Assembly (NCBI GenBank): GCA_039640505.1
Contig: CP046865.1
Location: 1,240,001-1,304,000 of the forward strand
Reading direction: 5' to 3'
DNA from: Rhodobacteraceae bacterium Araon29
GTDB lineage: Bacteria; Pseudomonadota; Alphaproteobacteria; Rhodobacterales; Rhodobacteraceae
Length of the DNA stretch: 64,000 bases
The notes under the pieces are model-generated. The model had not been told where the DNA came from, ran no database searches, and saw only the letters and a program-made list of their open reading frames with translations. The position numbers and the translations under genes are program-made. Positions 17,306-26,774 of the stretch are shown in pieces (position 1 is the first letter of the stretch; each line of letters opens with the position of its first letter).

Positions 17306-17400
17306 TTTGTCGGTGGGAAGTGTTTATCTAATGCGCTTTTTGCTTGCTCCTTGCGGTGGTTTATTCAAAACCTATGAGATGAGACTGCACGAGGTGAAAA

Positions 17401-18513
17401 ATGCTTTCGGGACTTCGTATTATTGAATTTGAAGCGCTAGGGCCGGCACCCTTTGCAGCTATGATGCTGGCTGATCTGGGCGCAGAAGTAATTGTCATTC
17501 ACCGCAAATCTGGTGGAGATACCCCCGGCAAACCGTCAGAGAACATCCTTGATCGCGGCAAACGGTCAATTGCCCTGGATCTGAAATCTGCCGAAGACAT
17601 TGCAATAGCGCGAAAGCTATTGTCGACAGCTGACGGTTTAATCGAAGGTTTTCGCCCCGGTGTGATGGAGCGCCTCGGCCTTGGGCCAGATGATATAGGG
17701 GCGCTCAACCCCAGCCTTGTGTATGGGCGCATGACCGGTTGGGGCCAATCGGGACCGCGCGCGCAGCAAGCCGGCCATGACCTGAACTATATTTCACTGA
17801 CCGGGGCTTTATGGTATGCGTCAAACCCTAATGAGCCACCATTTACCCCGCCGACGCTTGTTGGTGATATTGGCGGCGGGGCGCTGTATCTGGTTGTCGG
17901 CATGCTTAGCGCCTTGATCAATGCGCGGCAAACGCATCAGGGCGCTGTGGTGGATGCGGCGATCGTCGACGGAACAGCCCATATGATGGCTTTGCTGCTG
18001 TCTTTGCGCAGCTCAGGCGGATTGAAAACCGAGCGCGGCCAAAGCACGTTGGATGGGCCGCATTGGAGCCGCTGTTATGCGTGCAAGGGCGGTGGATTTA
18101 TATCCGTGCAATGCCTTGAGCCAAAATTCTATGCTGCTTTTTTGAAGCTGCTTGAGTTGGATCAGGATGTAGATTTTCTCAATCAGTTTGATAAATCCCT
18201 CTGGCCTGAATTAGGCGCGCGGCTTGGGGGTATTTTTGTTGGGCAGACCCAAGATTACTGGGCACAGGTGTTTGCGGGTACGGATGCCTGTGTCGCACCG
18301 GTCCTGTCGCCCGATGGCTCCACTAAAGACCCGCATATGGCGGCGCGCGGTATTTGGCAGCACATCCAAGGGCACTTGCAACCAGCCCCGGCACCGCGGT
18401 TTTCAACATGGGCCCCACAAGCCCCGGCGCAAATCCGTCCGAAAGACGCAGATCGCCAAGATATATTAGAAGAGCTAAGAAAGAGAGAAGCAGATGCCCC
18501 AAGATCACTCTGA
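17401..18513 (+). CDS. CaiB/BaiF family protein, alpha-methylacyl-CoA racemase-like
   Basis: 370-residue family III CoA-transferase fold protein. The N-terminus (GPAPFAAMMLADLGAEVIVI) is the AMACR signature, and His126 (GHDLNY) with Asp156 (VGDIGGG) fall at the same positions as the catalytic His126/Asp156 of the mycobacterial alpha-methylacyl-CoA racemase. That argues for racemisation of 2-methylacyl-CoA, needed when branched fatty acids or sterol side chains are beta-oxidised, rather than CoA transfer. It overlaps the next gene by 20 bases. The substrate is not determinable here. Confidence 0.82.
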   Translation: MLSGLRIIEFEALGPAPFAAMMLADLGAEVIVIHRKSGGDTPGKPSENILDRGKRSIALDLKSAEDIAIARKLLSTADGLIEGFRPGVMERLGLGPDDIGALNPSLVYGRMTGWGQSGPRAQQAGHDLNYISLTGALWYASNPNEPPFTPPTLVGDIGGGALYLVVGMLSALINARQTHQGAVVDAAIVDGTAHMMALLLSLRSSGGLKTERGQSTLDGPHWSRCYACKGGGFISVQCLEPKFYAAFLKLLELDQDVDFLNQFDKSLWPELGARLGGIFVGQTQDYWAQVFAGTDACVAPVLSPDGSTKDPHMAARGIWQHIQGHLQPAPAPRFSTWAPQAPAQIRPKDADRQDILEELRKREADAPRSL

Positions 18514-19177
18514 CCATGAGGTTTTAGACGGATTGCTGAAATCCCGGCATTCGTGCCGTGCATTCGAGCCAGGGATTGTCCCCAAAGAGGTGATTGAGCA
18601 AATACTTCGCACTGCGCAGCGGGTGCCGTCTTGGTGCAATTCACAGCCATGGAAAGTCACCGTGTGTCAGGGAAAAACCATGGCTGCACTAGGATCAGCG
18701 CTTTTAGAAGCGGCTCAAAAAGGCGTGCAGTCGCCCGATATTGATTTTCCCCAGCGCTACAGCGGTGAATATAAACACCGCCGTTCGGTCTGCGGTTGGC
18801 AGCTTTATGAAGCGGTTGGGGTCACCAAAGGAGACCGCGCGGCGTCCCTGCAGCAAATGATGGAAAACTATCGCTTTTTCGGTGCCCCGCATGTGGCGAT
18901 TATCACCACACCAAAAGAGCTAGGAGCCTACGGCGCTGTTGATTGCGGTGCCTATGTCACGGCGTTTACGCTTGCCGCTCAGGCGCTCAGCATTGCCACT
19001 ATACCGCAGGCAGCTATTGCAGGGTTGGCGCCAGTGGTGCGCGCGCAGCTCGATCTGCCCGAAGACCGGGATATTTTATGCGCTATATCGTTTGGCTATG
19101 CAGACCTTGATCATTCAGCCAATAAATTTCGCACCCATCGCGCCGGGCTCGATGAGGTGGTTACCTGGTGCGACTAA
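18494..19177 (+). CDS. nitroreductase-family flavoprotein
   Basis: 227-residue FMN-dependent oxidoreductase of the nitroreductase superfamily. FMN-binding motif SRHSCRAFEP near the N-terminus and PSWCNSQPWKV further on; the region GAPHVAIITT and DCGAYVTAFTLAAQALSIATIPQAAIAG fits the dimer/FMN site. Its start lies 20 bases inside the end of the racemase-like gene, so the two are probably co-translated. Physiological substrate unknown. Confidence 0.87.
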   Translation: MPQDHSDHEVLDGLLKSRHSCRAFEPGIVPKEVIEQILRTAQRVPSWCNSQPWKVTVCQGKTMAALGSALLEAAQKGVQSPDIDFPQRYSGEYKHRRSVCGWQLYEAVGVTKGDRAASLQQMMENYRFFGAPHVAIITTPKELGAYGAVDCGAYVTAFTLAAQALSIATIPQAAIAGLAPVVRAQLDLPEDRDILCAISFGYADLDHSANKFRTHRAGLDEVVTWCD

Positions 19178-19197
19178 GCCAAAGCGTTGCTACAGGT

Positions 19198-19548
19198 TTA
19201 GGACTTGGCCGCAATGATCAGAATTTCAACCAAATGCTCTGGCGTGGCGAGCGCCGATTCGCCTGTGGCGCGCGCCGGTGCATGGCCCTCGGGAACCCAG
19301 GCATCCCAAACAGCGTTCATTTCGTCAAAGCTATCCATGGATGCCATCCATATCGTGGCGCTTAGGATTTGAGTTTTGTCGGATCCGGACTGTTCCAGCA
19401 GGCTTTCGATTTTTTCTAGGATCTCTTGGGTTTGGGCAGTCACTGATGTGCCTGGAGTGCCGACCTGACCAGCCAAATAGATAGTTTGGCCATGGATCAC
19501 GGCTTGGCTCATGCGCTGACCTGTTGCAATACGTGTAATGGTTGTCAT
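19198..19548 (-). CDS. RidA/YjgF-family protein
   Basis: 116-residue trimeric RidA-fold protein. Members hydrolyse reactive enamine/imine intermediates. Conserved AVIHGQTIYLAGQVG and the C-terminal HLVEILIIAA are visible; however the usual catalytic Arg-containing segment is PARATGESALATPEHLVEI, closer to the non-archetypal Rid subgroups than to classic RidA. Convergent with nitroreductase (20-base gap) and about 50 bases downstream of the UPF0173 gene on the same strand. Confidence 0.84.
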   Translation of the reverse strand: MTTITRIATGQRMSQAVIHGQTIYLAGQVGTPGTSVTAQTQEILEKIESLLEQSGSDKTQILSATIWMASMDSFDEMNAVWDAWVPEGHAPARATGESALATPEHLVEILIIAAKS

Positions 19549-19596
19549 GTGTTTTCCTTTCTGATTTGAGTGTCGTCCGGCCGTTGAACTGCCGAT

Positions 19597-20289
19597 TTAT
19601 AGCGTGATTGGTTGTAGGATTTCAGGCTCGATGACCTGCGCTAAGGGCACTGCGCGCGCCAGCTCTTCTGCAGATTGTTCAAGTATCGGAAAAGTCCGGT
19701 AGTGGCAGGGAATGATGGTTTTAAAATTAAAAAACTTTGCCGCCGCATACCCCGCCCGCTTCATATCCATCGTAAAATGACCCCCGGATGCCAAGATGCC
19801 TATATCGGGTTCGTGAAGATCATTAAAAATGGCCATATCTGCCATCACGTCGGTGTCGCCTGAGACATAGATTGTATGATCTTCGGCTGATATCATAAAC
19901 CCACATTCGCTGCCGATGCATTTTGGACCCTCAGCTGTGCCCATGGTGGAACTGTGCACTGCGTGCACCATGGTGACCGCCACATTGCCCAACATGACTG
20001 TTCCGCCTTTATTAAACCCGATGCCCTCTATCCCTTCTGTTTCCATCCAATGGCCAATAAGATCATATTGGCCGACAACGGGAATGTTGTTTTCTTTCGC
20101 CAGTGGCAGCGTGTCAGAAATATGATCAAAATGCCCGTGGGTTAAAAGAATATGCGTTGCGCCTTTTATAGCCTCTTCGTGCCGGTCAGCAGGCAACATG
20201 GGGTTGCCGGTGAGCCATGGATCAATCAATAATACCTGGTCTGCAATTTCGATGCGAAAAGAGGCATGTCCAAGCCAAAGTATTTTCAT
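19597..20289 (-). CDS. UPF0173-family metal-dependent hydrolase (beta-lactamase fold)
   Basis: 230-residue metallo-beta-lactamase-fold protein beginning MKILWLGHASFRIE, the typical start of UPF0173. The dinuclear metal motif HxHxDH is seen in LLTHGHFDHISD, with further ligands in VHAVHSS, YVSGDTDV and CHYRTFPIL. Function of the family is not firmly known. Preceded by GGAG on its strand; possibly co-transcribed with the RidA-type gene. Confidence 0.88.
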   Translation of the reverse strand: MKILWLGHASFRIEIADQVLLIDPWLTGNPMLPADRHEEAIKGATHILLTHGHFDHISDTLPLAKENNIPVVGQYDLIGHWMETEGIEGIGFNKGGTVMLGNVAVTMVHAVHSSTMGTAEGPKCIGSECGFMISAEDHTIYVSGDTDVMADMAIFNDLHEPDIGILASGGHFTMDMKRAGYAAAKFFNFKTIIPCHYRTFPILEQSAEELARAVPLAQVIEPEILQPITL

Positions 20290-20449
20290 AGTGCTCTCCT
20301 GTTGGCGCAGAAAGGTTGTTCAAAGCTTGGGGGGCCTGCGGCCGATTTGCAAGTAACTTTAGCCTGAGATGCTGCGAACAACCAGTGCTCTCAGCGGTCT
20401 AAATTTGCCTCTGGCAGGAGTATTTGAACAAAGAAAAAGGATTAAGCCT

Positions 20450-21106
20450 ATGGGCTGGTTTGTCTTTGTCGATGGCTATTGTGAGCGTTTGGATGCGGAG
20501 CTATTTGCTGAACCGGTTAATTTACTTAGCAACGGTGGGTTTTTGGTGGTGGCCTATTGGCTATGGCCGCGTGCACAGCGGGGTTCGGGCGCACGGACGC
20601 TGGTTATTTTGCTTGCAGCGATCGGTCTTGGCTAGGCACTTTTTCACAGCGTTGCGCAACGCTGGGCGGCGCTTGTGGATGTAACGCTCATTTTTCTGTT
20701 TGTGCTTTATTATTTTTATCTAGCCAACTGGCAGTTTTGGTAATTTTCACGTTTATTGTCCCTAGTGGGTGTGGCTTTGTTTTTTCCATACGCTGCCGCA
20801 GTGCTTTGGGTCTTTAAGGATATTGAGGGCTTGGGAAGCAGTCTTGGATATATGCCAGTGCCAATTTTGATTGCGGTTTATGCAATCGCTTTGCGGCGCA
20901 GGCGGCCGCAGGTAGCGCGCGGCCTATGGTTTGTGGCGGTACTTTTATATGTGCCTTTGGGATTTCGAACCGTAAACTTGCAGCTCTGCACAACTTGGCC
21001 GCAGGGCACGCATTTTTTATGGCATTTGATCAATGCTGCAATGTTGGGGTGGATGATTGAGGTTTATCCGCGCCATATGCTTGCAGGTGGCGGGCAGCAA
21101 GGGTAA
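20450..21106 (+). pseudogene. ceramidase-like polytopic membrane protein gene with two nonsense codons
   Basis: From ATG 20450 (AAGGA upstream) the frame reads MGWFVFVDGYCERLDAELFAEP and continues as a seven-helix-like membrane protein of the ceramidase-related (PAQR/YdcF-like membrane hydrolase) kind, with LFHSVAQRWAALVDV and FLWHLINAAMLGW supplying the histidine motifs expected for a metal site. Two stop codons interrupt the same frame: TAG at 20633-20635 after GLG and TAA at 20741-20743 after NWQFW. No frameshift is needed; 219 codons otherwise remain open to the end at 21106. Different stop types make recoding unlikely. Gene identity is moderate; interruption is certain. Confidence 0.78.
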
Positions 21107-21137
21107 AGGATTTAAACAGGTTTTTTGGGAGTTCCGG

Positions 21138-21425
21138 ATGTCGATTGATACGGCTACAGCAGCCAAGGTTGCAAAACTTGCGCGGATCAGAGTAGAGGCG
21201 GATGCGCTTCCTGCTCTTGCGGATGAATTTAATATGATCCTTGGGTTTATCAATGAGCTTAATGAGGTCGATGTCAGCGATGTTGAACCGATGACATCAG
21301 TGACCCCGCAGCGTCTAAAGCGCCGCGAGGATGTAATTACTGAGGGCGATCAGCAAGCGGATGTGCTGTCCAATGCACCCGATACGCGAGAGGGATTTTT
21401 TGCGGTTCCAAAGGTGGTCGAATAA
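21138..21425 (+). CDS. gatC: aspartyl/glutamyl-tRNA amidotransferase subunit C
   Basis: 95-residue linker subunit of the GatCAB amidotransferase, which converts Glu-tRNA-Gln (and Asp-tRNA-Asn) to the amidated form. The family pattern is clear: [42 protein letters not shown] and C-terminal [12 protein letters not shown]. The start at 21138 follows GGGAG; a longer frame upstream belongs to the decayed membrane gene region. The stop overlaps the gatA start (TAATG). gatB is not adjacent. Confidence 0.95.
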   Translation: MSIDTATAAKVAKLARIRVEADALPALADEFNMILGFINELNEVDVSDVEPMTSVTPQRLKRREDVITEGDQQADVLSNAPDTREGFFAVPKVVE

Positions 21426-22915
21426 TGGAAAACCTCAACAGTTTGACCCTTGCAAAGGGCCGCGATCTTTTGCGGAGCAAAGATATTACATCTGTAGAGT
21501 TAACCGAGGCCTGTTTGCGGGCCGCCGAGGGCAGCGGGGCGCTGAATGCGGTGGTTCACCATACTCCAGAGCTGGCGCTTGATCAGGCAGCTGCCGCCGA
21601 TACACGTTTGGCACAGAGCGATGCTCCGTCCATGTGCGGCCTGCCGATTGGGATCAAAGATTTGTTTTGTACCAAAGGCGTGCCCAGTCAGGCCGCCAGC
21701 CGTATTCTAGACGGGTTCCGTCCCAAGTATGAAAGCACGGTGAGCCAAAACCTGTTTGACGCAGGCGCGGTCATGATCGGCAAGTTGAACATGGATGAGT
21801 TTGCCATGGGCTCTTCCAATGAAACCTCTATTTATGGCGATGCGGTCAATCCCTGGAAAGTGGATGACAAACAGCGTACCCCGGGCGGATCATCCGGGGG
21901 CTCTGCTGCCGCAGTGGCAGCAGATCTATGTTTGGCTGCCACCGGCACGGATACGGGCGGCTCAATCCGCCAACCCGCAGCCTTTGCTGGTATCGTCGGT
22001 ATCAAACCAACCTATGGGCGCTGCTCACGGTGGGGAATTGTGGCGTTCGCCAGTTCGCTTGATCAGGCTGGCCCGATGACAAAATCGGTGCGCGATGCCG
22101 CGATTATGCTTGAGGCCATGTGCAGCCATGATCCCAAAGACAGCACCAGCGCCGAGTTAGAGGTGCCAAATTTTGAAGCGCTTCTCAGCGGTGATATCCG
22201 CGGTCAAAAGATCGGTATCCCCAAAGAGTATCGTTTAGATGGGATGCCGGATGAGATTGAAAAGCTATGGACAGACGGGGCTGCAATGCTGCGAGATGCC
22301 GGCGCTGAAGTGGTCGATGTCAGCCTGCCCCATACGAAATATGCGCTGCCTGCCTATTACGTGATTGCGCCTGCCGAAGCCTCATCGAATTTGGCGCGCT
22401 ACGATGGCGTTCGCTTTGGACGCCGCGCGCAGCTGGATGCAGGTGATGGCATCACCGAAATGTATGAAAAGTCGCGCGCCGAAGGTTTTGGCGCTGAGGT
22501 TCAGCGGCGCATTATGATCGGGACATATGTTTTGTCAGCCGGGTTTTATGATGCTTACTATAATCGTGCGCGGCGTGTGCGGGCCTTGATCAAGAAAGAC
22601 TTTGAGGATGTGTTTGCATCTGGTGTTGATGCGATTTTAACGCCAACAACGCCCTCGGCTGCGTTTGGACTTGGGGATATGGCTGAGGTTGATCCGGTTC
22701 AGATGTATCTTAACGATGTGTTTACGGTTACGGTTAATTTAGCCGGATTGCCCGGGATATCAGTACCTGCAGGGCTGGATGCACAAGGCTTGCCTTTGGG
22801 TTTGCAGCTTATCGGCAAGCCCTGGGAAGAAGGGGATTTGTTGAACACCGCTTATGCACTGGAAAGCGCTGCTGGCTTTACCGCAAAACCGAACAATTGG
22901 TGGTCATCTCTATAA
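21425..22915 (+). CDS. gatA: aspartyl/glutamyl-tRNA amidotransferase subunit A
   Basis: 496-residue amidase subunit that releases ammonia from glutamine for GatB. The Ser-cisSer-Lys catalytic triad is seen as Lys in [14 protein letters not shown] and the serines in [15 protein letters not shown] and [25 protein letters not shown] follows. Length is standard. It is coupled to gatC by a one-base stop/start overlap. Confidence 0.96.
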   Translation: MENLNSLTLAKGRDLLRSKDITSVELTEACLRAAEGSGALNAVVHHTPELALDQAAAADTRLAQSDAPSMCGLPIGIKDLFCTKGVPSQAASRILDGFRPKYESTVSQNLFDAGAVMIGKLNMDEFAMGSSNETSIYGDAVNPWKVDDKQRTPGGSSGGSAAAVAADLCLAATGTDTGGSIRQPAAFAGIVGIKPTYGRCSRWGIVAFASSLDQAGPMTKSVRDAAIMLEAMCSHDPKDSTSAELEVPNFEALLSGDIRGQKIGIPKEYRLDGMPDEIEKLWTDGAAMLRDAGAEVVDVSLPHTKYALPAYYVIAPAEASSNLARYDGVRFGRRAQLDAGDGITEMYEKSRAEGFGAEVQRRIMIGTYVLSAGFYDAYYNRARRVRALIKKDFEDVFASGVDAILTPTTPSAAFGLGDMAEVDPVQMYLNDVFTVTVNLAGLPGISVPAGLDAQGLPLGLQLIGKPWEEGDLLNTAYALESAAGFTAKPNNWWSSL

Positions 22916-22937
22916 CGTGAGCAAAGGAAAGATTTGC

Positions 22938-23555
22938 ATGCGAAAGGTTGTTTTATTCTGCGTTGCTTTGGGCTTTGCCGGCTGCGAGCCGACGATACCT
23001 GATAGTGGGCTTGAGGCTTTGCCGCCAAAATTGGCTGATACAACGGCCGCGGGGATTGCTGTGGTTGCCGATACAATTAATGTTTTGGAAGACACTGTGG
23101 CGCTTGTGGATGGAAATCCGGCTGAGGTCGAAGAAACAAGCTTGCCAAATGCCGCAAGTATCGCGCTTTCGGATGAAAATGACTTTGAGGCGGTCTCAAA
23201 CCGGCAAACCATTGAAAGCGATGCCGAAAGATTGGCGATTAACCGTATGCAATATGTTCTCATTGAACCTACCGAATTGCCAGTGCGCCCGGGCACCGAT
23301 ATCCCAAATGTTGTAGAATATGCTCTGCTGACATCTAATCCAGTTGGCGCGCCTTTGTATCCACGCTCGGGATTGGTAAGCGAAAATAGCCACCTTTACA
23401 GATGTGGGCAATATACCTCTTCCACTGAGGCGCAAGAGGTATTTTTGAAGCGTGGCGGCCCAAAACGGGACTGGCTAGGGCTTGATCCGGATGGGGATGG
23501 CTTTGCTTGCACATGGGATCCTTTGCCCTTCCGTTTGGCGCTGCCAGAGGGTTGA
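22938..23555 (+). CDS. lipoprotein with Excalibur calcium-binding motif
   Basis: 205-residue precursor starting at ATG 22938 (AAAGGAAAG upstream). The lipobox LGFAGC gives an N-terminal lipidated cysteine at about residue 17, placing it on the membrane facing the periplasm. Residues about 20-130 are low-complexity, acidic and rich in Ala/Val. The C-terminal 45 residues have RCGQYTSSTEAQEVFLKRGG and LDPDGDGFACTWDP, an Excalibur motif (DxDGDGxxC) that resembles an EF-hand calcium site with two cysteines. Function unknown; common in Rhodobacteraceae next to gatA or rnpB only by impression. A seven-base inverted repeat spans its stop codon (23553-23559 with 23578-23584). Confidence 0.78.
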   Translation: MRKVVLFCVALGFAGCEPTIPDSGLEALPPKLADTTAAGIAVVADTINVLEDTVALVDGNPAEVEETSLPNAASIALSDENDFEAVSNRQTIESDAERLAINRMQYVLIEPTELPVRPGTDIPNVVEYALLTSNPVGAPLYPRSGLVSENSHLYRCGQYTSSTEAQEVFLKRGGPKRDWLGLDPDGDGFACTWDPLPFRLALPEG

Positions 23556-23605
23556 TCGCGCTGTGGTTTCTGCCAAAGCGATCAGTACAAAATAACGTTT
23601 AAGCG

Positions 23606-23634
23606 TTGACGAACATACCTAAGCAAATTACCCC
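23606..23634 (+). promoter_or_regulatory. possible promoter of rnpB
   Basis: TTGACG at 23606-23611 is a good -35 element; TACCCC at 23629-23634 is a poor -10 at 17-base spacing, ending about six bases before the RNA begins. Position fits, but the -10 match is weak. Confidence 0.38.
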
Positions 23635-23639
23635 CTAAG

Positions 23640-24032
23640 GCGCGCGGAGGGCTGGATGGCTGCGGGCCGTAAGGCTCGAGGAAAGTCCGGACTCCACAAA
23701 GTGACGGTGCCGGGTAACGCCCGGGCGGGGAAACCCGACGGAAAGCGCCACAGAAAGCAAACCGCCCGTGCTTGCACGGGTAAGGGTGAAAGGGTGGGGT
23801 AAGAGCCCACCGGGGGACTGGTAACAGTGTCCGCATGGCAAGCCCCACTGGGAGCAATGCCGAATAGGAACCTTGTGCGGGTTGATCGGTTCGCCGATAT
23901 CACCGCAGGGCCGCTTTGGCCCAAGGGTTCGGGTTGGCAGCTAGAGGCGCAGGAGCAATCCTGCGTTTAGAGGAATAGTCATCCAAGGGGGTAACCCTGG
24001 GACAGAATCCGGCTTATAGGCCCTCCGCGCAT
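23640..24032 (+). ncRNA. rnpB: RNase P RNA (bacterial class A)
   Basis: Catalytic RNA of RNase P, which matures tRNA 5' ends. P1 pairing is visible between GCGCGGAGGG (23642-23651) and CCCTCCGCGC (24021-24030). The universal core is present near the 5' end (GAGGAAAGTCCGGACTCCAC), followed by the alphaproteobacterial P3/P4 region with CGGAAAGCGCCACAGAAA, and the 3' core ACAGAATCCGGCTTATAGGCC (near 24000-24022). A T-run follows at 24034. About 393 nucleotides, usual for this group. Confidence 0.96.
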
Positions 24033-24167
24033 CTTTTTTGAGGGTTTCAGACTAAGAGCTTCGAATTCTGTCCTATCATGGTTGACAGTGGCGTCAGCAT
24101 CGCTAAAAGGCAGGCTTCAGGATAGAATTTCACCGGCCGTAGAACTGGCCGACGCAGGAGACGAAAA

Positions 24168-24335
24168 ATGGCGAAGCCGACCACAATTAAAATCCGCCTA
24201 AACTCGACCGCGGACACTGGACACTTTTATGTGACCAAGAAAAACGCGCGCACCATGACCGAAAAAATGGTGGTCCGGAAATATGATCCGGTTGTGCGTA
24301 AGCATGTCGAATATAAAGAGGGTAAAATTAAATAA
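24168..24335 (+). CDS. rpmG: 50S ribosomal protein L33 (zinc-independent form)
   Basis: 55-residue ribosomal protein, [20 protein letters not shown] at the start and [18 protein letters not shown] at the end. No cysteines, so it is the C-minus, zinc-free form. AGGAG lies at suitable distance upstream. It ends 23 bases before a strong terminator. Too short to be noticed by simple length filters, but unambiguous. Confidence 0.96.
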   Translation: MAKPTTIKIRLNSTADTGHFYVTKKNARTMTEKMVVRKYDPVVRKHVEYKEGKIK

Positions 24336-24357
24336 CCTTTACGACATCGTTTTTATG

Positions 24358-24392
24358 AAAAGCCGCGCAGACATCTGGGCGGCTTTTGTTAT
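24358..24392 (+). terminator. rho-independent terminator after rpmG
   Basis: AAAAGCCGC (24358-24366) pairs with GCGGCTTTT (24379-24387), nine pairs with a 12-base loop, T-rich at the end (TTTTGTTATTTTA). Confidence 0.85.
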
Positions 24393-24408
24393 TTTAGGAC
24401 TTCTTAAA

Positions 24409-24843
24409 ATGAAAGATTGCATATTTTGCCGTATTGCAAATGGGGTGGAACATGCCGCTGTCATATGCGAAACCTCTGAGCTTATGGTCTTTGCCGACCA
24501 TAACCCCATTCGCGAATCGCATGTTCAAATCATCCCAAAGGATCATATTGTCTGTTTTGAGGATTTGCCAAAATCACTGGCCGGCCAGATTATGTTTATC
24601 GGGCAAAAAATTGCAAAGGCCCAAAAGCAGATTTATGGTATTGAGCGCGTTGGGTTTATTTTTTCTGGACATGATGTTGCCCATTGCCATGCTCATGTCG
24701 TCCCATTGCATGATAAAGATGACATTACATCGCGGCGGTATTTTGCATCGGGGGATGTAAGATATGCAAAGCGGAAATTTTTAGCGCCATTTGAGCTTGC
24801 CCAAGCCTGTGAAAAACTTCGTCATGCACTTTTGCACTCTTAA
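24409..24843 (+). CDS. HIT-family nucleotide hydrolase
   Basis: 144-residue histidine-triad protein from ATG 24409 (MKDCIFCRIANG). The triad motif is HCHAHVVPL at residues 92-100, and CIFC (4-7) may bind zinc. HIT enzymes of this kind hydrolyse nucleoside phosphoramidates or dinucleotides. A longer in-frame start upstream would run through the rpmG terminator and is rejected. A bidirectional terminator follows immediately. Confidence 0.92.
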   Translation: MKDCIFCRIANGVEHAAVICETSELMVFADHNPIRESHVQIIPKDHIVCFEDLPKSLAGQIMFIGQKIAKAQKQIYGIERVGFIFSGHDVAHCHAHVVPLHDKDDITSRRYFASGDVRYAKRKFLAPFELAQACEKLRHALLHS

Positions 24844-24847
24844 ACGA

Positions 24848-24876
24848 AAAAGGCCGGACACTATACCCGGCCTTTT
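24848..24876. terminator. bidirectional terminator between HIT and BI-1 genes
   Basis: AAAAGGCCGG (24848-24857) and CCGGCCTTTT (24867-24876): ten perfect pairs, nine-base loop, A-run on one side and T-run on the other. It lies between convergent genes and can stop transcription from both. Confidence 0.9.
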
Positions 24877-24897
24877 GGAATAATGAGGTAAGCGCCT

Positions 24898-25677
24898 CTA
24901 TTCTTGGTTGCCCATAAGCGACAGTAGAAATTGGAACATGAGAATGAAGTCCATATAAAGGCTCAGCGCGCCATGGATTGCTGACTTGTCCAGCCATTCC
25001 TGATCACCATGATGTGCATGCGCAAGATATGTATTCTTGATATTCTGTGTATCATAAGCGGTTAGGCCGGCGAACACTAGCACACCAATAATGGAAATCG
25101 CAAATTGTACGGCACCTGAATCAAGGAAAATGTTGATAATTGATGCAACTAAAATACCGATCACGCCCATCATCAGGAAAGAACCCCATCCAGAGATGTC
25201 TTTCTTTGTCGTGTAACCCCAAAGCGACAGACCAGCAAATGCAATGGCTGTTACAAGAAATATTTGTACAATTGAGTAGCTCGTATAGACGATAAATATC
25301 GAGCTAAGCGAAACTCCCATTAAAGTAGCAAACACAAAGAAATACAACTGCGCTGCGCTGGCTGAGGCCCGCTTCATTACCGCGCCAAGACCAAAGATCA
25401 TCGCCAGTGGTGCAAACATAATCACCCACTTCAAGGCAGAGATATAAATCGCTGCACCAAAGGATGTCAGCATGGTGCCGTTTTGAGCAACTTGAGCAAC
25501 GGCGTTCGCCGGATCAGTCGTGGTTGCCAAACCTGCGATGGCCCATGCGGCCAAAGCCGTGATCAACATACCAATGGACATGGTGCTGTAGACTTTATTC
25601 ATATGGGCGCGCAGGCCCTCGTCAATCTCAGCGGCGCGGGCGCCGACTGCGGGTTGTACGGTTTTATATTCTGCCAT
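24898..25677 (-). CDS. Bax inhibitor-1/YccA family membrane protein
   Basis: 259-residue protein with seven hydrophobic segments of the TMBIM/BI-1 fold, whose members leak Ca2+ or modulate membrane proteases (YccA with FtsH). Start at 25677 (MAEYKTVQPAVGARAAEIDEG) is supported by GGAGG; an upstream extension lacks it. Family traits: AYDTQNIKNTYLA and the C-terminal SLYMDFILMFQFLLSLMGN, containing the conserved acidic residues. Convergent with the HIT gene across a shared terminator. Confidence 0.92.
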   Translation of the reverse strand: MAEYKTVQPAVGARAAEIDEGLRAHMNKVYSTMSIGMLITALAAWAIAGLATTTDPANAVAQVAQNGTMLTSFGAAIYISALKWVIMFAPLAMIFGLGAVMKRASASAAQLYFFVFATLMGVSLSSIFIVYTSYSIVQIFLVTAIAFAGLSLWGYTTKKDISGWGSFLMMGVIGILVASIINIFLDSGAVQFAISIIGVLVFAGLTAYDTQNIKNTYLAHAHHGDQEWLDKSAIHGALSLYMDFILMFQFLLSLMGNQE

Positions 25678-25814
25678 TTTAGCCTCCGGTTCGTCACAAT
25701 ATAGGGGGCCCCGCGCGATGCGAGATCCGTTATAATAGATATTGGCAAACCTATAGCGGGTTTCAAGATGAGAAAATAGCTGTTTTGTCAATTTTTCTCA
25801 ATGCGCGAACATTT

Positions 25815-26774
25815 TTAAAGAGTAATGACCACTTTTCCGGTAGATTTGCGCGTGCGCAGCAGGTCCAAACCCTCCGCTGCCTGTTCAAAGGGCAATATAT
25901 GGCTGATATGCGGCTTCAGCCGCCCGGCCTGATACCAGTCTATTAGGATTTTGAGGCTCTCGGTCAGGACCTTTGGTTTAAAGCGCATATATCCGCCCCA
26001 ATTGACACCTTGAACAGTGATGTTTTTTACCATCATGTGATTGGCGGCGATGGGCGGCACTGTACCACTGGCAAAGCCGATGACAATCATGCGCCCATCA
26101 GGATTACAGGCGCGAAAAGCTGCGGCGAATTGATCGCCGCCAACGGGGTCATACACTACATCCGCGCCGCCAAGTGCTTTGACTGCTTTGCGCAAATCTG
26201 TGGTTTCTGGGTCGATCAAATGATCAGCCCCGGCGGCCGCAGCGATATCTAGCCGTTTTTGGCCACGGGCCGCGGCAATAACTGTGGCGCCCATCAATTT
26301 ACCCAGTTCAACCGCCGTAAGCCCGACGCCGCCAGCCGCCCCAAGCACAAGCAAGGTTTCGCCTGGCTGCAAGCGGGCCTTGTAGTCCAAGGCCACGTGA
26401 CTTGTCCCATAAGCAATTTGAAATCCTGCGGCTTCTATGGTCGGAACGGCCTCTGGCAAAGGCAGGCACCGGGTGGCATCAAAGCAGCCATATTGCGCCA
26501 ATCCGCCCTGACCGCTATAGACTGCAACCCGCGTTCCAATTGCTGGCCCTGTTGTTTTTGGTCCCAAGGCGTCGACAATACCCACCAATTCTAATCCGAG
26601 GGTGAAAGGCACTGGCGGGGTGTCCTGATACGTTCCTTTGATCATCAAAAGGTCAGCAAAGTTCAAGCCGCAGGCAAGTATTTTTAATCGAACTTGGCCT
26701 GAAGCCGGATTTGGAGTTTCAAGGTTGCTAACCTGTGGGTTTTGCCCCAGCTGTGTGACTTGAATTGCCTGCAT
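25815..26774 (-). CDS. zinc-free MDR/quinone oxidoreductase family protein
   Basis: 319-residue NADPH-dependent medium-chain reductase of the QOR group. From MQAIQVTQLG at 26774 it has the GroES-like domain, then the Rossmann domain with VLGAAGGVGLTAVELGKLMG, and the PVGGDQFAAAFRA segment. No zinc-binding cysteine pattern is seen, fitting QOR rather than alcohol dehydrogenase. An upstream frame extension of 29 codons looks non-coding. Substrate unknown, probably quinones or enoyl compounds. Confidence 0.88.
   Translation of the reverse strand: MQAIQVTQLGQNPQVSNLETPNPASGQVRLKILACGLNFADLLMIKGTYQDTPPVPFTLGLELVGIVDALGPKTTGPAIGTRVAVYSGQGGLAQYGCFDATRCLPLPEAVPTIEAAGFQIAYGTSHVALDYKARLQPGETLLVLGAAGGVGLTAVELGKLMGATVIAAARGQKRLDIAAAAGADHLIDPETTDLRKAVKALGGADVVYDPVGGDQFAAAFRACNPDGRMIVIGFASGTVPPIAANHMMVKNITVQGVNWGGYMRFKPKVLTESLKILIDWYQAGRLKPHISHILPFEQAAEGLDLLRTRKSTGKVVITL

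Noticed and set aside
20633-20743. Programmed recoding (amber or ochre readthrough) in the membrane gene
   Set aside because: Two different stop codons, no recoding structure seen; ordinary nonsense decay is simpler.
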